Source: Leptospira gomenensis
Lineage (GTDB): Bacteria; Spirochaetota; Leptospiria; Leptospirales; Leptospiraceae
Direction of reading: 5' to 3'
Assembly (NCBI RefSeq): GCF_004770155.1
Contig: NZ_RQFA01000037.1
Span: 1-64,000 of the forward strand
DNA: 64,000 nucleotides
Part shown: positions 30,341 to 43,790 of the stretch, piece after piece
How the letters are laid out: every line of letters starts with the position of its first letter
Numbering within the stretch: the stretch's first letter is position 1
The notes under the pieces: generated by a model
Told to the model about the DNA's origin: nothing
Databases searched by the model: none
Seen by the model: only the letters and a program-made list of their open reading frames with translations
Translations under genes and position numbers: made by a program

Positions 30341-30990
30341 TCGACGGACATCGGTGCATCACGCCGTATTTCGCATTCGTATTTTCTTTTTTTCTAATAT
30401 TCGCTTGTTCCGAAAAAAACCTCAAACTCCAAGGAGAATTGAGAAAACTCCCCGAACTGCCTTACTACGGATCAGGATTTTACGTTTCCGCTTCGAAGGT
30501 GGATAAAAACGATTTCGAGGAAATCCGTAAGGATTTAAAGAACGAACTCGCCTCCCGAGCCCCAAAAGACGGACCGGAACGTTGGAAGGAAATATCCTCT
30601 CTCAACGGTTCGGAAGGAACGTATATTCTGTTCCAGATCGTTCCAGAAACCCGAGTGCTTCCTGAATTCCTGAATTTCGAATTCTCCTTAAACGACAAAC
30701 CGGCGGAAAAAGTCTGGGGCTACTACGTGCAGACGTTTACTTCGAAAATCAGAAACTCGCGTTATGCGGCTCTTCCCGCCTACGGAACGTTCGCCTATCC
30801 GTATCACCCCGGAGCTACAAGCGGCTATTTTGCAGGACCGATCCTATACGATTCGGACGTAACGACCGACACCGAACACATTTACCGTTTTTTGGCGCGT
30901 TTTCCAGTGACGAATACCGTCGCTCCTGGAAAGAAAACTTTTTTCCAGGTTGTAACCCCCGCGAAGTCCATTCTTAAATTTGAATATTAG
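30307..30990 (+). CDS. Probable lipoprotein, function unknown
   Basis: 227 residues if the TTG at 30307 is used, which overlaps the zinc-ribbon gene by 34 bp; no better start is visible before the hydrophobic segment. FVFSFFLIFACSEK at about 24-37 reads as a lipoprotein signal with Cys34. The rest is a beta-rich domain with no family I know, containing GSGFYVSASK and AYGTFAYPYHPGA. Its place at the end of the ccm run suggests shared transcription. It ends 6 bp from the convergent GT-C gene. Confidence 0.6.
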   Translation: MSVLRNQIDRIIDGHRCITPYFAFVFSFFLIFACSEKNLKLQGELRKLPELPYYGSGFYVSASKVDKNDFEEIRKDLKNELASRAPKDGPERWKEISSLNGSEGTYILFQIVPETRVLPEFLNFEFSLNDKPAEKVWGYYVQTFTSKIRNSRYAALPAYGTFAYPYHPGATSGYFAGPILYDSDVTTDTEHIYRFLARFPVTNTVAPGKKTFFQVVTPAKSILKFEY

Positions 30991-30996
30991 AATACG

Positions 30997-32874
30997 TTAT
31001 TTATTTAATTCTAGGAAGTATTCCGATTCTAGGCGTTTCCGTAGTTCCGCGTCGGTTGTGCCCACAAAGGGAATTCCGTATAGGGAGCTACGATATACTT
31101 CCAAAACGAAAGGGTAACGAAAACCTTTCGGAAACCGCGTGAGGAAGTTTCCCCTCCCCCTAAACGAAAAATCGAAGATCGCCGCAAAACGTTCCTCCGT
31201 CCACAAATCCTCTTCGCTTAACAATCGGATTTCGTAAAAAAAACGGTCCAAATCCGGATCCGAAAGTGAAGAGGAAGTTTCCTCGATAAATTCCTTATAT
31301 CCTTCCGGGAGAAGACGTATATAGTGCCCGGGAAATCCCTTACCGGGCAGTCGCGCCAAAAACGGGTCGGTAATTCCCAATAAATCGATCCAATGAATTT
31401 TCGGTCCTCCGTAATATCCCGCCAAACCTACGTTAGTCGTTATTTGGACGCGTTCTATGGAATTAGAAAAAGCCGGATCCGCCGCCAAACGCCGAATATA
31501 CGATTGAGCGAAACGTCTAGGGACGCCCCCCTCCGTAGCATTTTTCCCGATTTTCGATCCTGCTTGCGAAAGCGAAATCGCGTATCGCGCCCAAGGGTGC
31601 GAGTCGGGGGAATGCCCTCGAATCAGACTTTTTAAGGAACAATCGTCTCTGTAAGACGCCGCTTCGTCCACTACCCCGCTTTCCAAACGGACTTCGTTTT
31701 TGGAAAACGTATTCCGAAACGGGGAGGATTTAGAGATAAAAAAAACGAACGCTACGATCGTATAGATGAGGAATCCGATCCGTTTTGCCACGACAGAATT
31801 CCGCTCCGACCAGGAGGAAAAAATTTTCGCCAACACGAACAAGGATACGATTAGGCATGTCCCCAAAAATCTCCCCGACATAAAATCTCCGCCGATCCAG
31901 AGCAGATACAACGGCACCGGAAACACGGAAGCTCCCCCTACAAATAAATAAATTCTTTCCTCATCGTTCAAAATCCCCTTTCGTTTCGAAAACGACCGGA
32001 ATAAAACTTCCACGAGCATCAACGACAAGTGAACAAAAAACACGATGGAAGCGACCGGATCCCAACGAAGACCGATCCGAACGTAGTTCCAACCTGCGAC
32101 CAACCGATCCGAAAGCGGAGATACGACGTTCGTTTTCGCGTAAAAGGTATTCGGCAAAGGGGATCCGTAATAGACCGTCGAAAAACAAAGATACAAAAAC
32201 CATGGAAATATTCCAATTATGGAATATTTGAGAAATTGAATCCTATTTTCACGATGGGTTTTAAAAAAAAGAAACGGAAGAGGTATGACGAAAAACAGGA
32301 TCAAATCCAAACGGGTCAGCGCAAGACAAGCGATCAAAAAACCCAACGCTAAAGAATCGCGACGAACTTCTCCGTCCGGAGTTTTTCCCTTTTGCAGACA
32401 ACGAACGAAATATATCGCCGCACACAAAAGTAGAACGAAGGAAAGCGGATTCTCCAACCCGCTCGTATTATAATCGAAATAGGTTTTGGAACAGAATAGG
32501 ATCGTGAAAAGAAAAGTTCCCGCGGCGGTTTTCCCTTCCGATTTCCGAAACTGAAAATACCAAAGTAATAACAAAAGAATCCCGCAGACGAAAGAAAGCA
32601 GATACGCGGTCCAGGAAATATCGCGAATGAAAGCCTGAACGGGAACGAGCAAAAACAACCAAAGCGGATGGGTGAAAACCTGGACTCGTTCGACGGGGTT
32701 CCAGCGCAATCCGTATCCGTTTAGAAAATTATCTACGACTCGGAACGTGATGAAGGAATCGTCGGAAAGCCATGCGTTGTGATAGAATAAAAATACATAA
32801 AGAAAAATGAATATAGAAAACGTCGCGTCTTTTAAGGAAATTTTTTTCGTAAAGAAATTTCCGAAAATCGACAT
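30997..32874 (-). CDS. GT-C-like polytopic membrane protein (AftB-like)
   Basis: 625 residues with about ten helices in the first 400 and a soluble C-terminal domain. LSDDSFITFRVVDNFLNGYG at about 36-55 is the extracytoplasmic DD loop of GT-C glycosyltransferases such as mycobacterial AftB, which use polyprenyl-phosphate sugars. NTSGLENPLSF, and GLAGYYGGPKIHWIDLLGIT in the C-terminal part, recur in Leptospira homologues I know by pattern. It starts 3 bp after hisE. The acceptor may be an envelope glycan; this is inferred. Confidence 0.75.
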   Translation of the reverse strand: MSIFGNFFTKKISLKDATFSIFIFLYVFLFYHNAWLSDDSFITFRVVDNFLNGYGLRWNPVERVQVFTHPLWLFLLVPVQAFIRDISWTAYLLSFVCGILLLLLWYFQFRKSEGKTAAGTFLFTILFCSKTYFDYNTSGLENPLSFVLLLCAAIYFVRCLQKGKTPDGEVRRDSLALGFLIACLALTRLDLILFFVIPLPFLFFKTHRENRIQFLKYSIIGIFPWFLYLCFSTVYYGSPLPNTFYAKTNVVSPLSDRLVAGWNYVRIGLRWDPVASIVFFVHLSLMLVEVLFRSFSKRKGILNDEERIYLFVGGASVFPVPLYLLWIGGDFMSGRFLGTCLIVSLFVLAKIFSSWSERNSVVAKRIGFLIYTIVAFVFFISKSSPFRNTFSKNEVRLESGVVDEAASYRDDCSLKSLIRGHSPDSHPWARYAISLSQAGSKIGKNATEGGVPRRFAQSYIRRLAADPAFSNSIERVQITTNVGLAGYYGGPKIHWIDLLGITDPFLARLPGKGFPGHYIRLLPEGYKEFIEETSSSLSDPDLDRFFYEIRLLSEEDLWTEERFAAIFDFSFRGRGNFLTRFPKGFRYPFVLEVYRSSLYGIPFVGTTDAELRKRLESEYFLELNK

Positions 32875-32877
32875 CGT

Positions 32878-33156
32878 TCAGGAATGTCGCTTTCGCAATT
32901 CTTCCACGATGTCATGCAGGGAAAGTCCTTGTTCGACGAGAAGAACCTGGAGATGAAACAACAAATCCGCAGCTTCGTGCGTAAGTTCCTTTTTGTCCGC
33001 GTTTTTAGCCGCTATGATTACTTCTCCGGCTTCTTCGCCGACCTTTTTCAGGATTCGATCGACCCCGCCGCGGAACAGATCGGCTGTGTAGGATTTATCA
33101 GGAAGCTCCTGTTTTCTTTTTTTAAGAATCGTTTCCAGTTGTATCAAAAATTCCAT
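32878..33156 (-). CDS. hisE: Phosphoribosyl-ATP pyrophosphatase HisE
   Basis: 92 residues from the ATG at 33156; an earlier in-frame start at 33243 would add 29 residues not found in His[21 protein letters not shown], then [20 protein letters not shown] and [12 protein letters not shown], are the MazG-fold metal and substrate motifs. It converts phosphoribosyl-ATP to phosphoribosyl-AMP, step two of histidine synthesis. No HisI domain is fused and no other his gene adjoins; it is paired instead with the GT-C gene, 3 bp downstream. Confidence 0.94.
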   Translation of the reverse strand: MEFLIQLETILKKRKQELPDKSYTADLFRGGVDRILKKVGEEAGEVIIAAKNADKKELTHEAADLLFHLQVLLVEQGLSLHDIVEELRKRHS

Positions 33157-33288
33157 GAATCGGAGGGTTCCTTCGGTAAATCTGCCCCTAGTTTTCCCGA
33201 CCGACTCCTCGGAGACAACCGTATTTTTACCGATCGAATACAAGAAAACGCTGGCTAAACGATTCGCCCGGCGGTCCTATGATTGACA

Positions 33289-34107
33289 ATGAAGAATTTT
33301 GTTTTTGCGTTCGTATCGATACTTTGTTTTTCTCACGCTGATTTAAGCGCCGAAATCCGATGGGAAAAGTCAGTCAAAATCGCCTTTGAAAAAGCAAAGG
33401 CGGACGGTAAACCGATCTTTATCGACGTGTACGCGGATTGGTGCGCGTATTGCAAAACCTTAAAGAACGAAATTTATCCAGCAAAGGAAGTTCAAAACGA
33501 ACTCTCCAAATTCGTAACGCTTTCCCTGGACGGAGACGCATTCCCGAACCTGAAACGAAAATACGGCATCAAAGGTTACCCTTCGATTCTGTTCCTGGAC
33601 AAAAACGGAAGCCTGATCGATAAGATCACGGGAATGCCCGACACGAAGATGATCCTCAGATCGATCCGGAACGCGTATACCCGTAGAAACCTGGAGAAGG
33701 AATATCTGGAAGCGCTAAACAAGGATCCGAACGGAACCAAATCCAATTTTCAAGCTGGCGTATATTACTTCGAAGCGAGAGAATATTCAAAATCCGTAAA
33801 TTATTTCCGTAAAGTTATAGAATCCAACGATCCCAAAAACGCCGACAAAAAACACGACGCACTCTACAACCTCGGAATTTCCCATCTCGAAAGCGGAAAC
33901 TTTAAGGCCGCCGTCGAGACGTTCGGCTCGTATTTGGAGAAATATCCCAACGGGGACGTGGCTTCGGTCTTATTTTACAGGGCGAACGCATACGAGGAAC
34001 TCGGCCGCAAAGAGGAAGCAAAGAACGATTTCCGCAAAACGCTGGAACTGACTTCCGACCCGGAAGAAAAAAAGGATCTACAACTCAGAATCGACGCATT
34101 AAATTAG
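33289..34107 (+). CDS. Exported thioredoxin-fold protein with TPR repeats
   Basis: 272 residues from the ATG at 33289; a TTG at 33283 is also in frame. A signal peptide (to about 20, ADLSA) precedes a thioredoxin domain with WCAYC (C52, C55), [14 protein letters not shown] holding the cis-Pro, then TPR-like repeats from about 155 ([40 protein letters not shown]). It resembles DsbD-gamma/thioredoxin_7 proteins. A periplasmic reductant or oxidant role is likely, perhaps for cytochrome c maturation, since no ccmG is seen here. It is convergent with murC, 6 bp away. Confidence 0.87.
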   Translation: MKNFVFAFVSILCFSHADLSAEIRWEKSVKIAFEKAKADGKPIFIDVYADWCAYCKTLKNEIYPAKEVQNELSKFVTLSLDGDAFPNLKRKYGIKGYPSILFLDKNGSLIDKITGMPDTKMILRSIRNAYTRRNLEKEYLEALNKDPNGTKSNFQAGVYYFEAREYSKSVNYFRKVIESNDPKNADKKHDALYNLGISHLESGNFKAAVETFGSYLEKYPNGDVASVLFYRANAYEELGRKEEAKNDFRKTLELTSDPEEKKDLQLRIDALN

Positions 34108-34113
34108 TATATT

Positions 34114-35511
34114 TTAATATTCTAAAAATCGAATCCCCCAATCGCGCACGTTCCCCGCGCCGAGCGTCACCAGTTTATCCCCAGGTCGCAAGGAACGTCT
34201 TAGGATCGGAATCCCTTCTTCGATTTTTTTCGGAAGAATCTCCGGAGTTGTCCGCATTTCTGCGGCGATCATCTCCGTTTCCACTCCTTCCATCGGGTTC
34301 TCTCCCGCGGAATAAATCGGTAGGAGATAAACTTTTTCTCCAAGATCCAAACTGGACGCGAATTCCCGATATAGATTCTGTGTGCGCGTATAACGGTGCG
34401 GTTGAAACAGGATAACCGCCCTTCCGTCCTTTTTTAATCCTTCCATAGATCGAATCACCGCTTTGATTTCGGTGGGATGATGACCGTAGTCGTCGTAAAC
34501 TTCCACCCCGTCCCGATTCCCCAGATACTCCAACCTACGGCTTACGCCGGAATAATCCCCTACGACCGAAACAAGCTGTTCCGTTTTCGAACCAGCCTCC
34601 GAAGCGGCCAGAATTCCGGCGAGTGCGTTTTTAAGATAATGTTCCCCGGGATACTTTAAAGAAAACGAATATTCACTTTTTTGAAAATTAAATCGTAGAA
34701 TTTGACCCTCGATCGTATATGAAACGATTTGGGAGGCCTCGAGGCCGAGAGAGGAAAGAAAAGGATCCGAAGCCGGGTCGGAAGCGGAGGAGAACCCGAG
34801 AATTCTGGATCGATCCTTCAGAAGGAGAACCGAATCCCGAATACCGACGTCGTCCAGATTGAGGATCAACCGGTCTCGGGCTTTTTCCATATAACGAGCG
34901 AATGCGTTTAACAAATTGGTGCGATTCTGATAATAGTCGAGATGATCCTCGTCCACGTTAGTAAGAATTCTTACCGAAGCGTCGTGATTGTTGAACGTTC
35001 CATCCGATTCGTCGGATTCGAAAACCGCCCAAGCACCCTTCCCCCAACGCCCGCCTCTTCCGTTTAAAAAAGCGACCTCTCCGCCCACCATAACGGAAGG
35101 AGAAGCCCCGCACCTTTCGAGAAGAAAGGCGGTCATCGCGGTAGTCGTCGTTTTTCCGTGCGAACCCGCGACGGAAATTTGTTTTTTTTCGGACATGACT
35201 TCGTGCAACAACGCAGAGCGATGAAGGAGCGGAATCCCCTCGTCCTTAAACTTTTTTACTAGTGGATGCGAATCGAGTCTGATTGCGGACGAATATACGG
35301 CAAGGTCGTAATCGTCGGCTTTTAATACGTCGTCTTTTCCGAGGACCTGCGCCCCGTCTTCGATCAACTTAGAGACCGTATCGGAGATTTTACCGTCGTA
35401 TCCGGAAACCTTCATCCCCTTGCTCAAAAGCAAAAAGGCGAGAGAAGACATTCCGGATCCTCCGATTCCTAAAAAGAACGGCCTCTGATAGGATTCGTAC
35501 CCCTCTTTCAT
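34114..35511 (-). CDS. murC: UDP-N-acetylmuramate--L-alanine ligase MurC
   Basis: 465 residues, normal length. [18 protein letters not shown] near the start, the ATP loop [11 protein letters not shown] at about 116-126, ESDESDGTF and [16 protein letters not shown] are MurC hallmarks. It adds L-Ala to UDP-MurNAc in the cytoplasm. It is the last gene of the minus-strand dcw operon and starts 1 bp after the murG stop. Confidence 0.97.
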   Translation of the reverse strand: MKEGYESYQRPFFLGIGGSGMSSLAFLLLSKGMKVSGYDGKISDTVSKLIEDGAQVLGKDDVLKADDYDLAVYSSAIRLDSHPLVKKFKDEGIPLLHRSALLHEVMSEKKQISVAGSHGKTTTTAMTAFLLERCGASPSVMVGGEVAFLNGRGGRWGKGAWAVFESDESDGTFNNHDASVRILTNVDEDHLDYYQNRTNLLNAFARYMEKARDRLILNLDDVGIRDSVLLLKDRSRILGFSSASDPASDPFLSSLGLEASQIVSYTIEGQILRFNFQKSEYSFSLKYPGEHYLKNALAGILAASEAGSKTEQLVSVVGDYSGVSRRLEYLGNRDGVEVYDDYGHHPTEIKAVIRSMEGLKKDGRAVILFQPHRYTRTQNLYREFASSLDLGEKVYLLPIYSAGENPMEGVETEMIAAEMRTTPEILPKKIEEGIPILRRSLRPGDKLVTLGAGNVRDWGIRFLEY

Positions 35512-35512
35512 A

Positions 35513-37742
<2,230 letters not shown>

Positions 37743-37746
<4 letters not shown>

Positions 37747-38855
37747 TGAATTTTCAAAGTGGAAAGGGATATGATCGCAAGGATCACCGCGATGATCCAA
37801 AATCGGATGACGATTTTCGTCTCCTTGACTCCGCCCAATTCGAAGTGATGATGTAAAGGCGCCATCTTGAAGATACGTTTTCCCGTCAGTTTAAACGAAC
37901 CCACTTGTAGAATGACGGATAACGCTTCGGAAACGAAGATCGCTCCGAGAATCAAAAGTAGGATCTCCTTTTTCAGAAGGATCACGATCATTCCCAAGGT
38001 CGCGCCCAAAAACAGGGAACCGGTATCGCCCATAAAAACCTGGGCCGGATGCGCGTTAAACCATAGAAAACCGAGGAGCGCACCGGCGAGCGCCGATAAA
38101 AAAACCGAATATTCGTGCGCTCCGGGTAGATACGGAATGTTCAGATAATTCGCCACGATCGGCGTACCCGAAAAGTAGGCGATGATTCCCAAAGTAACGA
38201 CGGCGATCGCGACCGTCCCCGTGGCAAGTCCGTCCAATCCGTCGGTGAGATTTACCGCGTGCGAAGAACCGATGATAACAAGAATCGAAAACGGGATCGC
38301 AAAAATTCCCAAAGCCAAAACCGGACCTTTGACGAACGGAAAAAACAAATCCGTCAATTCAAACGGAATTTTTCCGGAATGTCCGACCGGCGTGACACCT
38401 GTATGATAAAAAAATAATATACAAAACGCGAACGAAATCAGGATGGAAAGTACGAACTTAGTGCGGGCCCGCATCCCGCCCTTGATCTTTTTGACCGATT
38501 TCATATAATCGTCCGCGAAACCCAGGGCGGAAAATAATATCGCAAACACCGTCAATATTACTATATTAGGATTTTTTAAATTTCCCCAGAGTAGGACCGA
38601 CAACAAAAGGGAACCGATGATCAACAACCCTCCCATCGTGGGGGTTCCTTTTTTCGCTTCGTGCGATTTCGGACCGTCGTCGCGGACGGATTCTCGGAAC
38701 TTAAGACCGTAGAGAAAATCTATGATTCTTCCTCCGAACCAGAACGTCACGAACATGGAAGTCAAACCCGCCATCAACGCGCGAAAAGTTACGTAACTGA
38801 AGATTCTCAGGGAATCCAGATGATTGAAGTACAAGTCGTAAAGATAATAAAACAT
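37743..38855 (-). CDS. mraY: Phospho-MurNAc-pentapeptide transferase MraY
   Basis: 370 residues from the ATG at 38855, the family's usual size. The frame stays open to 39419, but that extension is Arg/Gly-rich shadow of murE and should be discarded. [35 protein letters not shown] with the Asp pair, [34 protein letters not shown] and PLHHHFEL are all present. It joins phospho-MurNAc-pentapeptide to undecaprenyl phosphate, forming lipid I. Its start lies 59 bp after the murE stop. Confidence 0.97.
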
Positions 38856-38914
38856 GAAATAACCCGCCCCGTTTAGAAAAACCGGTATGTTCCTTTTTTT
38901 GTATCGGAAAAATT

Positions 38915-40414
38915 CTAAAAAATACCGAACGCTTTTTGCACTTCTTCCACGTCGCTGAATCTCCGTTTTTCCCTGCCGATGATCTGGTATTCCTCGTGTC
39001 CTTTTCCGGCGACGAGAAGACATCCGCCTTCGACCAAAAGTTCCACTCCCCGAAGGATAGCCTTGGCCCGGTCCGCTTCGCGTAACAACGGTCGGAACCC
39101 GTTGGAAAAACCCGCTTGAATCTCGTCTAAAATCGATTCGGGTTCCTCCGTCCTCGGGTTGTCCGAGGTCAGTATGACCTCGTCCGAAAGTTCCTCTGCG
39201 ATACGCGCCATCTTCGGTCGTTTGGTGCGATCCCGATCCCCTCCACATCCGAAAAGTGTGATCAGTTGTTTCGGTTTGGAGTCGCGCACGTTTCGAATGA
39301 TGTTTTCCAATGCGTCGGGTGTGTGAGCATAATCCACGACGGCCATTCGGGAACGATCCTTGTCGTAGACGATCTGGAAACGGCCCGGAATCTGGGGAAC
39401 TGTCCGCAAAGAATCGCACATTGCCGTTTCATCGAAACCGAGTCCCCTGCCAGTCAAAAAAGCCAGAGCCGTATTACGCACGTTAAACGAACCGAGAAGA
39501 TTCGTTTCGATTCCGAAAGACAAATTCCCTTTGAAGACGGAATACGAAGTTCCCTGTAGGGAAAGGGAAACGTTATGCGTTCTCCAATCATCCGCGGAAC
39601 CGTCTAACGCGTGTATCGTTAGTTCGGGAATTTCTCTACGGATACGATCGAACATCTCCGAACCTCCCGCAGAGGCGCGATCCAAAACCCCGAACGGAGC
39701 GCGGGAAAAATCCAAAATTTCGAAAAGACGAAATTTACTTTCGAAGTAGTCGTCCATATCGGGATGAAAGTCTAGATGATCCTGGGTGAGATTGGTGAAC
39801 ACTCCCGCGCGTATCGAAATTCCGTTCATCCTTCCGAGTTTAAGACCGTGCGAACTCGCTTCCATAAAAACGAGATTTATTCCCTCGTCCTTCATCTTCC
39901 TTAAAATTTCGTTCAACGACGAGGCGTCGGGTGTAGTATATCCCGTATCGATCAGACTGTCTCCGAACTTCACGCCGATCGTACCGATCAAACCGCAACG
40001 TTTTCCCTGGTCTTTGGCGAGGGAATATAAGATATTCGTTAAGGACGTTTTGCCGTTGGTGCCTGTGACCGCGACGATCTCCATTTCCCGGGAAGGATGG
40101 CCGGATAAAAAAGAGGCGATCGGTCCTTGGATCCGTTCCGGGTCGTCTCCGTATTCCAGAACCGTTTTGGATTCAGGAACGAGAACGTCGGACCCGGACT
40201 TGAGAAGTATTACTGAGGCTTTCGCATTGGAAATAAATTCTTGTTTTCTGGAAGAGGAAGATTCCGGAACGCAGAATAGGTCGTTTACGTTCGTCTGTCT
40301 CGAATCGGATCGGACGTAATCGATTTCTACGGAATCAAGAGATACGTTATCCGAAACCCGTACCGGTTTGAGTTCAGGAAATTCACGGAGAAGTTTGGTT
40401 AGGTTCGTTTTCAT
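38915..40414 (-). CDS. murE: UDP-MurNAc-tripeptide synthetase MurE, meso-DAP type
   Basis: 499 residues. The ATP loop [43 protein letters not shown] and [14 protein letters not shown] are family motifs, and [14 protein letters not shown] holds the DNPR motif that selects meso-diaminopimelate. The start overlaps the ftsL-like gene by 32 bp, so translation should be coupled. It shows that the organism builds DAP-type peptidoglycan. Confidence 0.97.
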   Translation of the reverse strand: MKTNLTKLLREFPELKPVRVSDNVSLDSVEIDYVRSDSRQTNVNDLFCVPESSSSRKQEFISNAKASVILLKSGSDVLVPESKTVLEYGDDPERIQGPIASFLSGHPSREMEIVAVTGTNGKTSLTNILYSLAKDQGKRCGLIGTIGVKFGDSLIDTGYTTPDASSLNEILRKMKDEGINLVFMEASSHGLKLGRMNGISIRAGVFTNLTQDHLDFHPDMDDYFESKFRLFEILDFSRAPFGVLDRASAGGSEMFDRIRREIPELTIHALDGSADDWRTHNVSLSLQGTSYSVFKGNLSFGIETNLLGSFNVRNTALAFLTGRGLGFDETAMCDSLRTVPQIPGRFQIVYDKDRSRMAVVDYAHTPDALENIIRNVRDSKPKQLITLFGCGGDRDRTKRPKMARIAEELSDEVILTSDNPRTEEPESILDEIQAGFSNGFRPLLREADRAKAILRGVELLVEGGCLLVAGKGHEEYQIIGREKRRFSDVEEVQKAFGIF

Positions 40415-40745
40415 TGTCGTTTTTTTCGGGAGGAAGATTCAACGTTATGATCCTGTCTCCGACGGTGATGGGAAGATAGTTGTACGTTTTGCGGTATAAG
40501 GTTTCGATCCTTCTCGCGGAAGTGTAGGTCGCGACTCCGATCTTTAAATCGTCGTTCTTTTTGATCTGTTTGATCTTTTCTCCCGTGGCGATTCCTATCT
40601 CCCGGTTCAACCTCGCGACCTGAACGTTCTGCCAAACGTAGAGAAAAAAAAGACTTAAAAAAAGAACCACCTTGCCTAGGTGGAAAAACAAAATTCCCAA
40701 ATCCCTCCAAACGGGACTGCGAAATAAATCGGACAACGCGGACAT
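40383..40745 (-). CDS. FtsL-like cell division protein
   Basis: 120 residues with the FtsL outline: short cytoplasmic end, one helix at about 24-43 ([20 protein letters not shown]), then an extracytoplasmic coiled-coil-like stretch ([19 protein letters not shown]). FtsL sequences diverge widely, so position between rsmH and murE decides the call. It would act with FtsB and FtsQ at the septum. It starts 3 bp after rsmH. Confidence 0.72.
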   Translation of the reverse strand: MSALSDLFRSPVWRDLGILFFHLGKVVLFLSLFFLYVWQNVQVARLNREIGIATGEKIKQIKKNDDLKIGVATYTSARRIETLYRKTYNYLPITVGDRIITLNLPPEKNDNENEPNQTSP

Positions 40746-40748
40746 GTT

Positions 40749-41708
40749 CTATTCTTCCTCTTCTTCTTCGAACTCTCGTTTTCCATATTTCTTATCGACC
40801 GATTTTGTCTTTCTGAGTACGCGTAATTTTGCGGAACGGGACGCAGGATTCTCCGTCGTCTCCTCTTCGGAAGGTAGAATCGGTTTTTTCGTGAGGAGTT
40901 CGAAGCCGTTTTGTTTGGCGTAATCTCGAAATAAATTCTTAACGATACGATCCTCCAAAGAATGAAAGGATATGACCTGCATCACCCCGCCGATCCGGAG
41001 TAATTCGAGAAGCGTATTTACTCCCGTTTCCACGTGCGCCAGTTCCTGATTGACTTCGATACGAAGCGCTTGAAAGATCCGAGTCGCGGGATGTCTTCCC
41101 GGAGGCCAAAACTTGCGGGGGATGATTTTAGAAATCAGATCGGCGAGATCGGAAGCCGTTGAAAACGGATTTTTTTTTCTGCGCTCCAAAATCGTTTCGA
41201 CGATCTTTTTGGACCAACGTTCCTCTCCGTACGTGTAAAAGATATGAAGAAGACGATCCTTTGGATAAAGATTAAGAACCTCCGCGGCACTCGGACCGCC
41301 GTCCTCGGAAAGTCTCATGTCCAACGGTTCCGCTTCGCGAAAGCTGAATCCCCTTCCGGAATGAAAAAGATGAAACGTGGAGATTCCCAAATCGAGAAGA
41401 ATCCCCTGCGGTGCCTCCGCGATCCCGTGTTCGTTTAACAAATCAGCGTTTATCTTAGAGAAGTTGGTTTCGATCGGAATCACACGATCCTGAAACCGGG
41501 CGAGACGTGCGCAAGCCCTCTGCAACATGACCGGATCACGATCGCAAAGAATCACCTTGGAGCGGGGAAACTCGTTTAAGAAAAGAAAACTGTGTCCGCC
41601 TTCTCCGGCTGTTCCGTCCAAAAACAAAACCGGGTCGTCTTTCGAAAAATTCTCCCGAAAGATCCTAAGGATATCGTTGCCTTGGACTGAATAGTGAACC
41701 GGTTCCAA
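40749..41708 (-). CDS. rsmH: 16S rRNA m4C1402 methyltransferase RsmH (MraW)
   Basis: 319 residues. [28 protein letters not shown] for S-adenosylmethionine binding, [49 protein letters not shown] and [14 protein letters not shown] are family motifs. It methylates C1402 of 16S rRNA. It is the first gene of the dcw operon; no mraZ can be found in the 227 bp upstream. The C-terminus ends in a Glu run. Confidence 0.96.
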   Translation of the reverse strand: MEPVHYSVQGNDILRIFRENFSKDDPVLFLDGTAGEGGHSFLFLNEFPRSKVILCDRDPVMLQRACARLARFQDRVIPIETNFSKINADLLNEHGIAEAPQGILLDLGISTFHLFHSGRGFSFREAEPLDMRLSEDGGPSAAEVLNLYPKDRLLHIFYTYGEERWSKKIVETILERRKKNPFSTASDLADLISKIIPRKFWPPGRHPATRIFQALRIEVNQELAHVETGVNTLLELLRIGGVMQVISFHSLEDRIVKNLFRDYAKQNGFELLTKKPILPSEEETTENPASRSAKLRVLRKTKSVDKKYGKREFEEEEEE

Positions 41709-41935
41709 ACTCTCTCCATTGTTTTACTAAGTTTCCGAGCGGCAAGGAGATTCCGCCGATTCCCGCGCATCGACTCCGGCCCGATGGAGCGGATTAAATC
41801 CTTCGGTCGGATTTCGAAGGACAAAAGCCTACGTTTCCGTTTTTTCGTTTTCGAAAGGAACTCGAACGGTTTTCGTTTTTCGGAAGGTTCCCGCGAATCC
41901 TTTGACATTCGGCGTTCGAAAAATAATTTAGGGAT

Positions 41936-42463
41936 ATGGAAAAACCGGATCCGGATCCTTGGGAAGAACCCAGAAAAAACTTATTTTCCATTCACAAATT
42001 GGAATATGCCAGAGGCAAACGCCCCGACGTGGATTGTATCCTCTGCGGAATTTGTAGAAAAGATCCGGAGGTTCCCAATCTAACGGTTTCCGAAACGGAA
42101 CATACCGTCGTCTCGGTGAACTTATACCCTTATAACCCGGGACATCTCATCATTTTCCCGAAACGTCACGTTCTTTCCTACGAGGAACTTTCCGACGAAG
42201 AAGCCCTGGAAATCCACCGAGGAACCGGCAAAGCGATTTCCATCCTGAAAAAACTCTGGAACGTACAAGGATTCAATCTGGGATACAACCTGGGTAAAAA
42301 CTCGGGCGGCTCCATTCCGCACATACACCAACATATCGTACCCCGGTTTCCCAACGAGGCAGGTTTTTTGGACGTATTAGCGAATTCTAGAATTGTAATA
42401 TACGAACCTTATGAAATGCAGAAGGAATGGATACGTATCTGGAACGAATTTTCCGGTTCGTAA
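41936..42463 (+). CDS. HIT-family hydrolase
   Basis: 175 residues, with [16 protein letters not shown] and the triad HIHQHIVPR that gives the family its name. C37 and C40 (CILCGIC) may bind zinc as in the longer Ap4A-phosphorylase-like branch. Such proteins cleave nucleotide phosphoanhydrides such as Ap4A. It stands alone, divergent from rsmH by 227 bp, and ends before a terminator shared with the facing cheR gene. Confidence 0.92.
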   Translation: MEKPDPDPWEEPRKNLFSIHKLEYARGKRPDVDCILCGICRKDPEVPNLTVSETEHTVVSVNLYPYNPGHLIIFPKRHVLSYEELSDEEALEIHRGTGKAISILKKLWNVQGFNLGYNLGKNSGGSIPHIHQHIVPRFPNEAGFLDVLANSRIVIYEPYEMQKEWIRIWNEFSGS

Positions 42464-42557
42464 TCGTACAACGGTCGGTTCTACGCCGGACCGGCTTATA
42501 CGAGCAACGACCGGAAACGATCCCGGGACAAGGAAAGCGCACTTTGAATCAACAAAC

Positions 42558-42582
42558 GCCCGTTATACGACGGGCTTTTTTT
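42558..42582 (+). terminator. Rho-independent terminator after the HIT gene
   Basis: GCCCGT (42558-42563) and ACGGGC (42570-42575) pair around TATACG and are followed by seven T's. The hairpin includes the last codons and stop of the convergent cheR gene. On the minus strand the T-run is weak (GTTTGTT), so it favours plus-strand transcripts. Confidence 0.8.
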
Positions 42583-43432
42583 GGTAGATCGTATGTCCCA
42601 AAAACTTATAACTTTCGGAAATTCCGAAGAGGGTTTCGGAATGGCCGATGATCAAAAGCCCTCGATCCTTTAGAACCCGTTCGAAATTTTCGAATATTTT
42701 TTTCTGGGTGGGTTTGTCGAAATAGATGATCACGTTTCTACAAAAGATACAATCCATCTTATCCGGAATCGGATAAGGAGTCTCCAAAAGATTGACCTTT
42801 CTGAAATCGATCAAAGCCTTGAGTTCCGGTTTGGCGAGATATTGGATTTCACCCCGCTCGTCCTTTTGTTTGAGAAAATATCTGGTTTTGAGTTTTTCCT
42901 CCACCGGCGACAGACGTTCTTCCCGATATTGTCCTTCCCTGGCGGTATTGATCACGTTCGTATCGATATCGGAGGCGTAGATTTTTATGTCCCAACCAGG
43001 TTTGAGTCCGAAGTATTCGAGACAGGTGATCGCGATGGTGTACGGCTCCTCTCCCGTCGAACACGCGCTAGACCATATGCGCAGCGTCTTTTTTCCGGTT
43101 TTAGCCGCCTTTTCCTCCACGGAGGGGAAAAAAGTCCCCTTTAAAAAATCGAAATGATGGTTCTCCCGATAAAAATCGGTTTTATTCGTGGTGATTCGGT
43201 TGATGAGTTCGGTGAGTTCGGCCTCGAAAAACTCCCGGTCTTTCCGCAGTTTTCCTATGTATTCCGAAACGGATTTGAGGCCGAAATTCCTCGCCCTTCC
43301 GTTTAACCGGGATTGAACCATGATCTTTTTATGGTCGGCGAGAAAGATTCCCGTTTCCTTATACATTAAGGATTTGATGAATTGAAACTCCTCGTCCGAA
43401 ATGGCGTTTAAACTGGATTGTAGGTCCGACAT
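42563..43432 (-). CDS. CheR-type chemoreceptor methyltransferase
   Basis: 289 residues, typical. The N-terminal helical domain ([20 protein letters not shown]) precedes the methyltransferase: [35 protein letters not shown] for S-adenosylmethionine, and [20 protein letters not shown]. It methylates glutamates of chemoreceptors. The adjacent STAS gene is 12 bp upstream on the same strand, and no other che gene is here, so it may serve a signalling route other than the main chemotaxis set. Confidence 0.95.
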   Translation of the reverse strand: MSDLQSSLNAISDEEFQFIKSLMYKETGIFLADHKKIMVQSRLNGRARNFGLKSVSEYIGKLRKDREFFEAELTELINRITTNKTDFYRENHHFDFLKGTFFPSVEEKAAKTGKKTLRIWSSACSTGEEPYTIAITCLEYFGLKPGWDIKIYASDIDTNVINTAREGQYREERLSPVEEKLKTRYFLKQKDERGEIQYLAKPELKALIDFRKVNLLETPYPIPDKMDCIFCRNVIIYFDKPTQKKIFENFERVLKDRGLLIIGHSETLFGISESYKFLGHTIYQKKPVV

Positions 43433-43444
43433 ATTAGGGTTGTT

Positions 43445-43732
43445 TTATAAAGGACCGAAAGCTCTGTCAAGAGATACAAGTCGAAGGATTTGTTTTAGAC
43501 GATCGGAAACGTTTACGGATTCAAGTTCGATTCCGAGAGCGCGAAGGCGATTGGAGAAGCCCACAAGGACGCCGAGGGCGACGGAGGTCACGGCTTCCAC
43601 TTCCGCAAAATCCAGGACGACGCAGGAAGGATTTTTTTCCAGATGCGAGTTCAGATAATTCCTGAACTCATCGTGATCCATTGCGAAGTCTTTTAGTTTC
43701 ATGGATACGTAGACTTTCTCGTTGAAAACCAT
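43445..43732 (-). CDS. STAS-domain protein (anti-sigma-factor antagonist-like)
   Basis: 95 residues from the ATG at 43732; an upstream in-frame start at 43807 would cross the divergent gene. VVLDFAEVEAVTSVALGVLV is the STAS core, with Ser at the place phosphorylated in SpoIIAA-like proteins (the T/S of TS), and VNVSDRLKQILRLVSLDRAF is the usual end. It could be the substrate of the SpoIIE-type phosphatases in this window. It is probably co-transcribed with cheR. Its start lies 59 bp from the divergent gene at 43791. Confidence 0.82.
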   Translation of the reverse strand: MVFNEKVYVSMKLKDFAMDHDEFRNYLNSHLEKNPSCVVLDFAEVEAVTSVALGVLVGFSNRLRALGIELESVNVSDRLKQILRLVSLDRAFGPL

Positions 43733-43790
43733 TGAAAAAATTAGACGGTATAAAAAATGGAATTCAACCGTTATATTTCTGAAATCGATG

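Noticed and set aside
38856..39419. N-terminal extension of MraY
   Set aside because: Unlike MraY, Arg-rich and antisense-frame shadow of murE; MraY starts normally at 38855.
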